Shown piece after piece: positions 16,719 through 25,684 of a stretch of 64,000 nucleotides of DNA (its first letter is position 1; every line of letters starts with the position of its first letter). A model generated the notes under the pieces. It worked only from the letters and a program-made list of their open reading frames with translations. It had not been told where the DNA came from and made no database searches. The translations under genes and the position numbers were made by a program. This DNA comes from RFPW01 sp040401595 (GTDB lineage: Bacteria > Pseudomonadota > Gammaproteobacteria > Burkholderiales > Burkholderiaceae_E), in the NCBI GenBank assembly GCA_040401595.1, contig JBBAOE010000001.1:124001-188000 (forward strand), given 5' to 3'.

Positions 16719-17882
16719 TCAGCGGAGAAAGCGCGCCAACTCCAGAACAATGCGTTGGGCCGCCTGTCCGTCCCAGAGCCGGGGCCGCTGAAGTTGTGCA
16801 TTCATTGGCTTCGCGAGCACTGCGCGAACGGCCCCCAGAATGGCCTTGGAATCGGTACCGACCAACACGTTGGTTCCCTGCGAGACCGTTACCGGTCGTT
16901 CCGTGTTGTTTCGAAGCGTAATGCAGGGCACCCCAAGCGCTGTGGTTTCTTCCTGCAGCCCGCCACTATCCGTCAGAACCATGGCCGCGCTTTTCCAGAG
17001 TTCCAGAAATGCCATGAAGGGTAATGGCGGGAACAAATGGATATTGGGTCCGAGCGAGAGACCCAGGCGTTCAATGGAAGCCCGGGTGCGCGGGTGTACG
17101 GTGAAAGCGATCGGTAAATGATCCGAAACAATCGTCAGCGTCTGCATTAGCCGGCTTAAGGTTTCGACGTCATCCACATTCGATGGTCGGTGCAGCGTGA
17201 GTACCGCGTAGCGTCGATCCGATTTTTCCCCTGACCTGGCGACGGACTGCTTGAAATCGGCCACCAGATTCATTTCGAAGGGATTCAGTCCGAGTGGATC
17301 TCCTGAATCCAGGATCCGCTTCTGGTAGTAGAGGTTATCCACCATGACATTACCGACCTCGTGGATCGCAGATGCAGGCTTGCCTTCCCGTAACAGGTGA
17401 TCGACAGCACTGGGCTCTGTCACAAAGAAGAGATCACTCACTGCATCCACAGCCAGGCGATTGATCTCTTCTGGCATGGAGCGATCGCCGCTGCGCAGTC
17501 CCGCTTCAACATGGACCAGCGGAATCTTCAACTTGGCAGCCACCAGGGCACTCGCCAGGGTTGAGTTCACATCCCCCACGACGAGGGTGCAATCGGGCCG
17601 CGCCCGCTCGCAGAGCGACTCATAGGCCGTCATCACGCGGGCAGTCTGTTCAGCATGGGAGCCCCCACCGATCCCAAGGCGTTCATCGGGCGCAGGGATA
17701 CCGAGCTCTTCAAAAAAAACATCATTCATCGAGCGGTCCCAATGCTGGCCGGTATGGACCAGCCGCCAACCGAGTTCCGGACCGGTGTCGAGCGACTCGC
17801 GTCGACGTTTCAGGGCACGCAAGATCGGCGCAATTTTCATGAAATTGGGTCTGGCCCCTGCGACGAGATCAATCGTTCTCAC
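16719..17882 (-). CDS. wecB: UDP-N-acetylglucosamine 2-epimerase (non-hydrolysing)
   Basis: 387 residues from GTG 17882, preceded by AAAGG and overlapping the upstream stop (GTGA). It interconverts UDP-GlcNAc and UDP-ManNAc in the cytoplasm. Family marks are GARPNFMKIAPI at the N-terminus, VVGDVNSTLA, HVEAGLRSGDRSMPEEINR around residues 120-140 (catalytic Asp/Glu/Arg region), LTLHRPSNVD and DSGGLQEE near 290. No UDP-ManNAc dehydrogenase (wecC) is in the window, so either ManNAc itself is a component of the EPS or further steps are encoded elsewhere. Confidence 0.93.
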   Translation of the reverse strand: MRTIDLVAGARPNFMKIAPILRALKRRRESLDTGPELGWRLVHTGQHWDRSMNDVFFEELGIPAPDERLGIGGGSHAEQTARVMTAYESLCERARPDCTLVVGDVNSTLASALVAAKLKIPLVHVEAGLRSGDRSMPEEINRLAVDAVSDLFFVTEPSAVDHLLREGKPASAIHEVGNVMVDNLYYQKRILDSGDPLGLNPFEMNLVADFKQSVARSGEKSDRRYAVLTLHRPSNVDDVETLSRLMQTLTIVSDHLPIAFTVHPRTRASIERLGLSLGPNIHLFPPLPFMAFLELWKSAAMVLTDSGGLQEETTALGVPCITLRNNTERPVTVSQGTNVLVGTDSKAILGAVRAVLAKPMNAQLQRPRLWDGQAAQRIVLELARFLR

Positions 17883-19027
17883 GTTGGCACCTTTTTGACG
17901 ATCGGGTTTTGCGAAGCCTCTGCAGTGAGCGTTTGCCACAGCAACCGGAGTCGGGACATCACCAGGTCAGTCGCACACTCCGCTCGAATCCGTGTACGAG
18001 CCGCTCTGGCGAGGGTTTCCTGTAAATCGGAGTTGGCGATCAGAATAGAGATCGCGTCTGCCAGGGCCTTGATATCTCCCGGCGGTACGATCAGGCCATG
18101 AACCCCATGTGTCACCAAATCTGGGATACCGCCCACCGATGACACAATGATCGGCACCCGGGCCGCCATCGCTTCAAGCATCGACATGGGCAAGCCCTCA
18201 TGATGGGAGGGAAGAACAAAGGAGGCCGCGCGCGTGAGTTGACGCGCCCGCTCGTCCGGGCCGATCCAGCCCAGAAGTTCCAGCTGCGCGCCAACCCCTG
18301 CGCGGGAGGCATAATCTGCCAGAGCACCGCTGTCGCCATCACCGCCAACGACCAAGCGCAAGGTCGGCAGGGGCTCGAGCCGACCCTCTGCTTGGGCGGC
18401 GCCGATGGCTGCGATCGCATCCACAAGGTCATAGACCCCCTTGCGCGGATCGATTCGCCCTAAAAACAGAATGCGCCCCGGCTCTGGCTCCCGGAGGGGT
18501 GACACCTCCAGCGCGACTGGATTGGGCAGAATCTCAACCCGGGTATTGGGTGCGATGGTCCGGATGTAATCCCGCCAGCGTTCAGACAGGGTCAGGATCA
18601 GCGAAACATGCGACAAGGTATGGTTGACCCAGCGTCGGCCCAGCGGGCCGGTCTGCTGTTCTACAAACGCCTGGAAACCGCCCCCGTGGAGGTGAAAGAC
18701 GGTATAGCTCCCCAGTCTGCGCGCCATCCAGAGCAAAATTGACTTACGCAGAAAACTCCCCCTCGATGCAGAATGCGCATGAACAATCGACGCCTGTCCT
18801 CGGGTGCGCGCGATCACGAGCGTGAGCATCGCTTTCAGCCATAACAGCACGACCCTCCACGGCGGACCCTCCCGATGGGTTGTGACGCAAGTCACAGTTG
18901 ACTGAGGGGGATCGAACAAGCCAGCCAATGCATAGGCTTTCAGTACGGAAGCGATTCCGCCAGCACCCTGGGGATCAGTCCCCATCATCATGACCACCGG
19001 CTGTTGATGGGGTTCAGTGCAGATCAC
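17879..19027 (-). CDS. Glycosyltransferase family 4
   Basis: 382 residues. It has a glycine-rich N-terminal loop (PQGAGGIASVLKAY), a central LFLGRIDPRKGVYDLV donor-domain entry near residue 185, and LPSHHEGLPMSMLEAMA near 275, the EX7E-type motif of retaining GT4 enzymes. It should add one sugar to the growing lipid-linked repeat unit. The GTG at 19027 follows AGGTGA and overlaps the CapK-like gene by 14 bp; its stop overlaps the wecB start. An ATG at 18991 is a possible alternative start. Specificity is not visible. Confidence 0.87.
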   Translation of the reverse strand: MICTEPHQQPVVMMMGTDPQGAGGIASVLKAYALAGLFDPPQSTVTCVTTHREGPPWRVVLLWLKAMLTLVIARTRGQASIVHAHSASRGSFLRKSILLWMARRLGSYTVFHLHGGGFQAFVEQQTGPLGRRWVNHTLSHVSLILTLSERWRDYIRTIAPNTRVEILPNPVALEVSPLREPEPGRILFLGRIDPRKGVYDLVDAIAAIGAAQAEGRLEPLPTLRLVVGGDGDSGALADYASRAGVGAQLELLGWIGPDERARQLTRAASFVLPSHHEGLPMSMLEAMAARVPIIVSSVGGIPDLVTHGVHGLIVPPGDIKALADAISILIANSDLQETLARAARTRIRAECATDLVMSRLRLLWQTLTAEASQNPIVKKVPT

Positions 19028-20318
19028 AAATCACCTGGCGCCTCTTGCCACTGGCCGTGAGCGGAATATCCGGGACCTGCTCGACCGTGAGATCGAAGTG
19101 TTTGCCCCATTGACGCTGCAGCCAGGACTGCAAGGATTCAAGCTGCGCTGAATCCAGAATGGCATGGCGAGGAACGACCAGAATCCGGCATTCTCCTGCT
19201 CTGGACTGTCGGACCTGATAGGTCCGCAGGAAACTCCAGCTACGGTCGTCAACCCGAATCATCTGCCCGGCGACTCGCAGGCCGAAACGGTCAATCAGAT
19301 AGTCCTGGCCTCGACCATCGAGCTGGGTAATGGTGCCGTCCCCTGCAATCCGCCCGTAGTCGGCCGTGCGGTAACGGATCAAGGGCATGACATCGTTCCA
19401 GAGCGAGGTACCAATGATCTCGAACAGCCCGTTCTGCAACCGGTTTTCGGAATAACCGTACAGAGGCTCGAATCGATACGGCGCCAGAACCCCATCGCGT
19501 AGTTCCCGAAAGGCGATGTTCGTCCGCTCGGTCATGCCGTAGTTCACGGAGACTGGTGCCCGAAACGCGTCGCTAATACGGTGCAACTGATCGTCGTGGG
19601 CATGCTCGGATGTCAGCAGGACTGCCCGTGCATGCACGCCCGGCATGCGATCGCCGAACAGGCGGACCAGATCGTCGACCGCGCCCGGATAGCCGTAGAT
19701 GTAGTCGGGGGCAAACGCCTCGATATCACGACGGATCGCATCAAGCCAACGTGGTCCTGTGTGTCGTGGCGAGAGCATGAGGCGATTGCCCTGAATCCAG
19801 GTCGGTGGCTCATCGATCGGGCGGATGGCATCTCGGGCAACCCGCAGGGTCCGCGAGCGTTCAAACCGAAAGCCATACGCTGACCAGGCTGCGACGAAGA
19901 ACGCCATTTCAATATCGATCAATCGTTTGTTTCGCCAGACCACAACGCCCTCGCCGGTCGACCCCGCGCTGGTGGCGCGATGCAGCGGGTGCAGGCGGTA
20001 ACGATCGGACAAAAACCGTTCTGGCGCGTCCATGAATGTCTGCCGATCGAGGTACGGAAACTCACGAATCACTTCCGTGGCTGACTCTGCGTGCAGGATC
20101 GCCTGCGGGTCGAGCCGAACCTGATCCCGATAGTGCGGAACATGCATCACTGCATCTGCCAGACGTTCAAGCAACAGCTGTTCGGCGACCAGCGTACGCT
20201 CCTGCGCAGACATACCCAGCAGCCGCAAGACCCGGAAATGTTCGCGGTGGTAGAGGAGTCGGGATGGGACGAAACGGCGGTAGCGGAAGTAGGCCTTTTG
20301 AAGCTGTTTCGCAAACAA
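19014..20318 (-). CDS. CapK/PaaK-like adenylate-forming enzyme
   Basis: About 434 residues. Proteins of this kind resemble phenylacetate-CoA ligase and are common in capsule/EPS loci (CapK of Staphylococcus). The adenylation P-loop equivalent is TSAGSTGEG; the central region has SVNYGMTERTN and YRTADYGRI, and the C-terminal small domain ends with PLTASGKRRQV, where a lysine normally completes adenylation. It would activate a carboxylic acid with ATP, possibly to acylate or amidate a sugar. The start is unsure: no ATG fits, a TTG at 20318 follows GGGGG, and the frame stays open to 20447. It diverges from the priming transferase. Confidence 0.75.
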   Translation of the reverse strand: MFAKQLQKAYFRYRRFVPSRLLYHREHFRVLRLLGMSAQERTLVAEQLLLERLADAVMHVPHYRDQVRLDPQAILHAESATEVIREFPYLDRQTFMDAPERFLSDRYRLHPLHRATSAGSTGEGVVVWRNKRLIDIEMAFFVAAWSAYGFRFERSRTLRVARDAIRPIDEPPTWIQGNRLMLSPRHTGPRWLDAIRRDIEAFAPDYIYGYPGAVDDLVRLFGDRMPGVHARAVLLTSEHAHDDQLHRISDAFRAPVSVNYGMTERTNIAFRELRDGVLAPYRFEPLYGYSENRLQNGLFEIIGTSLWNDVMPLIRYRTADYGRIAGDGTITQLDGRGQDYLIDRFGLRVAGQMIRVDDRSWSFLRTYQVRQSRAGECRILVVPRHAILDSAQLESLQSWLQRQWGKHFDLTVEQVPDIPLTASGKRRQVICDLH

Positions 20319-20540
20319 GGTAACCCCCGGTAGCAAACCCTCGGAACACCGCTGTAAGGGGAACGAATGCTGCCCGAGTGCGACCACGGTTGCGGTGATT
20401 TTGGTTGCGTAATTCTCGACGCCCCGGAACTTTTTTACTGGGAGCAACGAGTCCTCGGCCTCCTAATGTGTGCTTCCAGGCTGACGCCGAACGCTGGCAT
20501 CCACAGCGACGCTGTCTTCTTCTTGAGGAGTTCGCGCGGT

Positions 20541-21944
20541 ATGCAACTCAGTCGTAAAGATCTCGTAAGCATCCACACAACCCCGGGAGACCCGATTGGC
20601 TTCGTGAAGCAACTCCTTGATCCTCTGATCGCAATCGGATCTTTATTCTTTGTTTGTTTACTATTTCAACTTCCAATAAGATCTGATGAAGGCATCCTGG
20701 CCGCACTGACCTTTTTCCTGGTCTGGCCTGGCCAAATCCCCTTCCGACGTGTGCAACCCGGTCTCTTCCGGGAGTTGACGCTGCGCTGGGTCACGAGCGT
20801 TGCCCTGCTGACGTTGATTGGCCTTTTGACCGGCACGACATCAAACTTTAACCCGCAGCTTCTGCATGCCTGGTTCATCGCTACCCCGCTGCTTCAATAC
20901 GGTCTGCACCGCCTCTCTCCATCACTCGTCGCGCGCTTACCGATGGGTGGCCGACAGGCGTCCTGCGTGATCGTCGGGGCGGGTTCTTTGGGGCGGGAAC
21001 TTGCCCGCGCGATCTCGGCAGACCCATTCGAAATTGTTCGGATCTCCGCTTTTTTTGATGACCGAAGTCACGACCGGCTCGGATTTTCTGCCGGCGAAGA
21101 CGGAGTTTCCCCGCCAATCGGTCGTCTTGGCGACGTCGCCGACTATGTCAAGTCTCACCAAATCCAGCGGATCTACATCGCCCTTCCGATGGCCTCACAA
21201 CCCCGCATCCTCGCGCTGCTGGACGCGCTTCGAGACACCACCGCCTCGATCTATTTCGCGCCGGATATCTTCGTTCATGACCTGATTCAAGCCCGGGTGG
21301 AGACGATCGGAGGCATGCCTGTTGTTGCGGTGTGCGAGACGCCGTTTTTTGGTGCCGAAGCCTTCATCAAGCGCCTCTCGGATCTCGTTCTGGCGGTCAT
21401 CGCGATTATTCTGACCGCGCCGATCATGCTCGGCATCGCCATGGCAATCGCGATCACTTCGCCGGGTCCGATTCTGTTCCGTCAACGACGATACGGACTC
21501 GACGGAAATGAAATCGAGGTCTGGAAATTCCGTTCGATGCGCACCCAAGACAATGGCGCCGTGATCCGCCAGGCAACCCGCGACGATGACCGCATCACAC
21601 CGATCGGGCGCTGGATCCGAAAAACGTCGCTCGACGAGTTACCCCAGTTCTTCAATGTCCTGCAAGGACGCATGAGCGTTGTTGGTCCGCGGCCCCATGC
21701 AGTTGCGCACAACGAATTGTTCCGATCGCTGATCAAGGGCTATATGGTCCGGCATAAGGTCAAACCGGGTATTACCGGATGGGCTCAGGTCAATGGCGCT
21801 CGGGGAGAAACCGCAACCGTGGATGCGATGAGCCGGCGGATCGATCTGGATCTGGCCTACCTGCGAAACTGGTCGCTCAACCTGGATCTCAAGATCCTGC
21901 TGGGAACGGTGCGATTGATGTTGCGTGATCCGAACGCTTACTGA
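20541..21944 (+). CDS. epsB: Undecaprenyl-phosphate sugar phosphotransferase (priming enzyme)
   Basis: 467 residues from ATG 20541, with GAGGAG upstream. The N-terminal half has about four to five transmembrane segments and a nucleotide-binding-like CoA/Rossmann region (IVGAGSLGRELARAI). The C-terminal half is the bacterial sugar transferase domain: a membrane segment, ITSPGPILFRQRRYG, KFRSMRT, then RKTSLDELPQFFNVLQG with the conserved Asp-Glu pair, and KPGITGWAQVNGARGE. It transfers a hexose-1-phosphate, usually glucose or galactose, to undecaprenyl phosphate, starting the EPS repeat unit. It is the only plus-strand gene in the EPS locus and its end overlaps vanZ-like tail-to-tail. Confidence 0.92.
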   Translation: MQLSRKDLVSIHTTPGDPIGFVKQLLDPLIAIGSLFFVCLLFQLPIRSDEGILAALTFFLVWPGQIPFRRVQPGLFRELTLRWVTSVALLTLIGLLTGTTSNFNPQLLHAWFIATPLLQYGLHRLSPSLVARLPMGGRQASCVIVGAGSLGRELARAISADPFEIVRISAFFDDRSHDRLGFSAGEDGVSPPIGRLGDVADYVKSHQIQRIYIALPMASQPRILALLDALRDTTASIYFAPDIFVHDLIQARVETIGGMPVVAVCETPFFGAEAFIKRLSDLVLAVIAIILTAPIMLGIAMAIAITSPGPILFRQRRYGLDGNEIEVWKFRSMRTQDNGAVIRQATRDDDRITPIGRWIRKTSLDELPQFFNVLQGRMSVVGPRPHAVAHNELFRSLIKGYMVRHKVKPGITGWAQVNGARGETATVDAMSRRIDLDLAYLRNWSLNLDLKILLGTVRLMLRDPNAY

Positions 21945-22294
21945 CGGGCAATCCGCCTGCAGAGCAGGACTCCCAGTCCGGCCCCGAGGGTGTCGGCGAG
22001 CAGATCGGACCAGTCTGCGTTGCGTCCGGAATTGAACGATTGCATGATTTCGTCCAGCAAACCCAGCATGACGGCCAGTACGATGACCACCAGGATATGT
22101 CGGGCACCAGCGGCGATCCAGAGCAAGGTGCCCACTGAGGCAAAGAGGACGAGATGCAGCACCTTGTCAAATGGCGGCCGAACCAGCCCCACGGCGTAAG
22201 GCTGCTGGCCATGGTAGAGCAGGTTGACGACGAGAATCGCGAGCAGGAATGCAGCGAGGAGGCGCATCGCCGAGGATGGATTCGCCAGATTCAT
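21938..22294 (-). CDS. VanZ-like membrane protein
   Basis: 118 residues with four predicted membrane helices. VanZ-family marks are the HLVLFASVGTLL segment in the middle and DEIMQSFNSGRNADWSDLLADTLGAGLG at the C-terminus, where acidic residues and RxxDxxDxxxNxxG-like spacing are conserved. The biochemical role of the family is not established; members are linked to glycopeptide tolerance and are frequent in EPS/exosortase loci. The ATG overlaps the epsL stop (ATGA), so the pair is translated together. The 3' end overlaps the priming transferase by 7 bp. Confidence 0.82.
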   Translation of the reverse strand: MNLANPSSAMRLLAAFLLAILVVNLLYHGQQPYAVGLVRPPFDKVLHLVLFASVGTLLWIAAGARHILVVIVLAVMLGLLDEIMQSFNSGRNADWSDLLADTLGAGLGVLLCRRIARQ

Positions 22295-23574
22295 AGGACA
22301 AAGCGTATCGAAACGAAAAGGACTCTCGCATCAAACCGAAAAACGGCGAGGTTCGCGTTCCGGTGCTCCGATCGAAAATCAACGTCAGCGAACCAATTTC
22401 TGGTGAATTCGTGGTTCAACCTGAGACCGATCACATTGACAGCATCGTTACGGATTTCGTTAGGATTAAGACCGCCTGCGGAGATGCCCAAGGCTGCGCC
22501 AACGTTCCCTCTGAACGTTCTCAGCTGACGTTCAAGCTGCAGAATTAATCGGCTCTTGACGCTCATTTCCCAGGTCGGCGCCAGCGTGATCCGCTCGGTA
22601 TCGGAAAATGTGGATGTCAACTGCTCAACCGAATAGAACTCTCGTGAAATCGCAATAGGCATCGAGAGCTTTACGGTCGGCCGCCATGTATATCTGAGCC
22701 TGATCACGGGCGCACTAAAGTCACGGCCAGTCAGGTTCGGAAAGGCTCGTCGAACCCATCCCACGGACCCCTCGCTGCGGCTCTGCGCGCCGTCATCGTG
22801 CACCGCGCGCACGCTGAATTCGTCCTGCGTGTATGCGTTGTCGGCGACCAAGCCTGGGATGAGGTCACCGAACAGATCAAAGACCACCCGATTGGAGTAC
22901 TCGCCATCGATCCGCCGCCAGCGCAGTTCGCTTTCGAGATCGGGAATGGGGGTCCAGCGCAGACCCGCGTCGAAACCGCGTTCAACCAAATTGGTTGAGG
23001 TACGCGATGGATCGGAATTGTTGCGGTCAACCCGGTCCATCCCCACCACACCTGCCCAATCTGGGGTGACGCGAACGCCTGCAGAAAAACGAACGTTGCT
23101 TCGATCAATCATATTCAGAATCACCTGCGATCCACTGAAGGGCCGTACCTCGGTGAACGGGGACAAGAATCGCTGCGCGCCGATCTCGAGTGTGCCAAAC
23201 CAGGGGCGACCGATCGACCAGTCCCATCGCCCGTCGATCTGGGCCGCCTGATGATCGAAAACGGAAAGCTTGTCATACCGAAGAGCCTCGGCACCCGCGC
23301 TGGCGCGAAACCGCTGCAAGCTCCAGGTATCGTCATAGGAAATAAAACCACGAGTTCTGGAATAGCTGCTCGAACGGTCGCTCAAAGATGGAGGCAAGAC
23401 TGCCTGCGGCGAGAGACGCATCAGGTTGCTGTCATGACCAAGGGTCTGCAATGCTTCGAACGTCAGAGGCCGTCGCTCCAGGATGGGTTCCTGCCCCAAC
23501 GCAGCCAGAGGCATGACCAATAGCGGTATGACCAATAGCGACCAGATAGCCGCAATGATGCGAAATTTTTTCAT
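22291..23574 (-). CDS. epsL: EpsL-type outer-membrane beta-barrel
   Basis: 427 residues from ATG 23574. The N-terminus is a signal peptide (MKKFRIIAAIWSLLVIPLLV, cleavage after ALG or so). The remainder alternates hydrophobic and polar residues, with the repeated short strands, aromatic girdles and final aromatic/Leu ending (VSIRFVL) of a beta-barrel. LTFEALQTLGHDSNLMRLS follows the signal peptide, as in EpsL-like proteins of EPS operons. It probably forms an outer-membrane pore or export aid specific to this EPS. It is coupled to the VanZ-like gene. The longer upstream open frame lacks a signal peptide and is not used. Confidence 0.82.
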   Translation of the reverse strand: MKKFRIIAAIWSLLVIPLLVMPLAALGQEPILERRPLTFEALQTLGHDSNLMRLSPQAVLPPSLSDRSSSYSRTRGFISYDDTWSLQRFRASAGAEALRYDKLSVFDHQAAQIDGRWDWSIGRPWFGTLEIGAQRFLSPFTEVRPFSGSQVILNMIDRSNVRFSAGVRVTPDWAGVVGMDRVDRNNSDPSRTSTNLVERGFDAGLRWTPIPDLESELRWRRIDGEYSNRVVFDLFGDLIPGLVADNAYTQDEFSVRAVHDDGAQSRSEGSVGWVRRAFPNLTGRDFSAPVIRLRYTWRPTVKLSMPIAISREFYSVEQLTSTFSDTERITLAPTWEMSVKSRLILQLERQLRTFRGNVGAALGISAGGLNPNEIRNDAVNVIGLRLNHEFTRNWFADVDFRSEHRNANLAVFRFDARVLFVSIRFVL

Positions 23575-23750
23575 CGGTAACGCTCGATGGGGAAGGCGAA
23601 CCGATTCTAGAGTCAGCAGCTCCTGGCGAACGAATCGCCCCCCCACTGACTCGTGCATGGTCATCCAAGACGTGCTCGCAATCCGTTCCCCAATCTGGAA
23701 TCGATGGGAAAGCTGAACCGTTGGGCGCTCAGACCTTCGGATTCAAAAAC

Positions 23751-24695
23751 TCAGGCACGAGGGTGATGGGCAGCGTGCATCTGGCGTAATCGTTCACGCG
23801 CCACATGGGTATAGATCTGCGTCGTCGAGATATCGGCGTGACCCAGGAGAAGCTGCACCACGCGCAGGTCGGCGCCATGGTTCATCAAGTGCGTGGCAAA
23901 TGCGTGCCGAATCACATGCGGCGAAGGCAGTCGGATGATTCCGGCCTGTCGGGCATATCGCCGAATCAGCCCCCAGAAATGCTGCCGGGTCATCGGCTCG
24001 TTGCGCACGGTGAGAAAGACGGCATCAACCGCCCGGGGTCCAGACAGCGATGGCCTCGATTCCAGCAAATAGCGACGAATCCGGTCGGCAGCCTCCTCGC
24101 CCAGCGGGACCATGCGCTCTCGGTTGCCTTTGCCGATCACCCGGACCACACCTTCTGCCATCCCCAAATCCACGGTGCGTAAACCGATGAGTTCCGAGAC
24201 CCGCAATCCGGTCGCGTAGAGCGTCTCCAGCATCGCGCCATCGCGAAGCCCCAGAACCGTACCCAAGTCTGGTGCGGCCAACAGTGCCTCCACCTGCCCT
24301 TCGGTCAAGGTCTGCGGAAACCGTTCGGGCTGTTTGGCCGACCGAATCGCGATGGTCGGATCCGCCTGCAGCCGCCCGATCCTGACCAGATGGCGAAAAA
24401 AGCGCCGAAACACGGTCAGACGCCGGTTGGCCGAAGTGGCTTTACCCCCGCCAGCCCGGGCCGCTAGATAGGCAAGTAACGCCGATTCATCAAGTTGCAG
24501 GAGGTCACAGTGTCGATGCTCGCCCAGCCACTGGGATAATAAATACAGATCGCGGGCGTAGGCCGAGATCGATGCTGCGGCGAGCCCGTCTTCAAGCACC
24601 AAGGCGTCGACAAACGCCTCGATCAGCGGCTGATCCACCGTCTGGGCTCGCGCAGCTGGGGTTCGGGCTGAAGGGCGCATCGGATCAGACGACAT
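23751..24695 (-). CDS. xerD: Site-specific tyrosine recombinase XerD
   Basis: 314 residues from ATG 24695. The N-terminal SAM-like core-binding domain (IEAFVDALVLEDGLAAASIS) and C-terminal catalytic domain are complete. Catalytic residues are visible: Arg in ATGLRVSELIGL, Lys in VIGKGNRERMVPL, HVIRHAFATHL (His/Arg), LLGHADISTTQIYTHV (His, Tyr nucleophile). With XerC it resolves chromosome dimers at dif during division. It is a chromosomal housekeeping gene; there is no att-like repeat or integrase neighbour to suggest an element. It diverges from the AEC permease with a 71-bp gap. Confidence 0.93.
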   Translation of the reverse strand: MSSDPMRPSARTPAARAQTVDQPLIEAFVDALVLEDGLAAASISAYARDLYLLSQWLGEHRHCDLLQLDESALLAYLAARAGGGKATSANRRLTVFRRFFRHLVRIGRLQADPTIAIRSAKQPERFPQTLTEGQVEALLAAPDLGTVLGLRDGAMLETLYATGLRVSELIGLRTVDLGMAEGVVRVIGKGNRERMVPLGEEAADRIRRYLLESRPSLSGPRAVDAVFLTVRNEPMTRQHFWGLIRRYARQAGIIRLPSPHVIRHAFATHLMNHGADLRVVQLLLGHADISTTQIYTHVARERLRQMHAAHHPRA

Positions 24696-24766
24696 GGGTG
24701 ACGTATCCAGTGGCTGGGCCCGCCAGTTTAACGATGCCCCCCCGTCGGCGTTAAACTGGTGATTGC

Positions 24767-25684
24767 ATGTCGACCGCGCTGCTGCTGTTCCCCGATCTCG
24801 CACTGATCCTCTTAGGCTGCCTGCTGCGTCGCCTCTCAGGGCCCGGCAGGCCCTTGGGCGCAAACTTTGGCGTCGAGGTCTGGCCTGGAATCGAACGACT
24901 CGTTTACTTCGTCTTATTCCCGGCCCTCCTGTTTTCGGCAATTCTTCGAAGCAAGCTCGACTCGAGGGCAACCCTGCCCATGGTATTGGTGGCAATCGCT
25001 ATTGTGCTCATCGCGCTCGCCGCCGTTTGGCTCGCGCGGTCGATCCTGAAACCGGATTCGCGGGACTTTGCGTCCCTGCAACAATGCGCCTTCCGGTTCA
25101 ATACTTACATCGGGCTCGCGCTGGCACAACGACTCAGTGGCGATGCAGGCGTCGCCCAGCTGGCCATCATCGTCGCGTTTGCCGTGCCGCTCTGCAATGC
25201 CCTAGCAGTCTTGCCGCTAGCATCCCACGCGGGTGGTGGCCTGCTGGTTCAGCTGCTACGCAACCCCCTCCTAGTGGCCACCGGTGCCGGGCTGGCCGGC
25301 AGTGCAATCGGCCTGGAGTTGCCTGAGCCTGTTCTTGCCCTGTTGAACCGGATGGGCCAGGCTGCCGTTGCTCTGGGGTTACTGGCCGTGGGCGCCAGTC
25401 TGAACCTGACCGCAGCAATCGGTACCCGCGCATTGATCGCAGTGGTCACGCTGATCAAGGTTGTGCTCGTACCGGCCTGCGCGCTCTGGCTGGGGACGCG
25501 TTTTAGCCTGCACCCGGACGCGCTCGCAACGGTCATGCTGTTTGCCGCTCTCCCAACTGCCTCCAGTGCTTATATTCTCGCTGTTCAGATGGGAGGCAAT
25601 GGGCCGCTGGTCGCGCAGGCCATCACCGTCTCGACCGTCACCACGATCGTGACCCTCCCGTTCTGGCTATCATTCGTACGCTGA
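24767..25684 (+). CDS. AEC-family auxin-efflux-carrier-like permease
   Basis: 305 residues with about ten transmembrane helices in two similar halves, as in AEC carriers (YwkB/MdcF relatives). Visible marks are ERLVYFVLFPALLFSAIL near residue 45, AFRFNTYIGLALAQ near 105, and the C-terminal LMLFAALPTASSAYILAVQMGG region. These proteins move organic acids or amino-acid-like solutes across the inner membrane; the substrate here is not evident. The 3' end overlaps the queG 3' end by 15 bp (convergent). Confidence 0.88.
   Translation: MSTALLLFPDLALILLGCLLRRLSGPGRPLGANFGVEVWPGIERLVYFVLFPALLFSAILRSKLDSRATLPMVLVAIAIVLIALAAVWLARSILKPDSRDFASLQQCAFRFNTYIGLALAQRLSGDAGVAQLAIIVAFAVPLCNALAVLPLASHAGGGLLVQLLRNPLLVATGAGLAGSAIGLELPEPVLALLNRMGQAAVALGLLAVGASLNLTAAIGTRALIAVVTLIKVVLVPACALWLGTRFSLHPDALATVMLFAALPTASSAYILAVQMGGNGPLVAQAITVSTVTTIVTLPFWLSFVR

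Noticed and set aside
20429..20436. T-run as terminator between the CapK-like and priming-transferase genes
   Set aside because: The region is between divergent starts and no GC-rich hairpin precedes the run.
23751..24695. Tyrosine recombinase as an integrase marking a mobile island beside the EPS locus
   Set aside because: Length, motifs and lack of att-like repeats match chromosomal XerD; no phage or plasmid genes are near.
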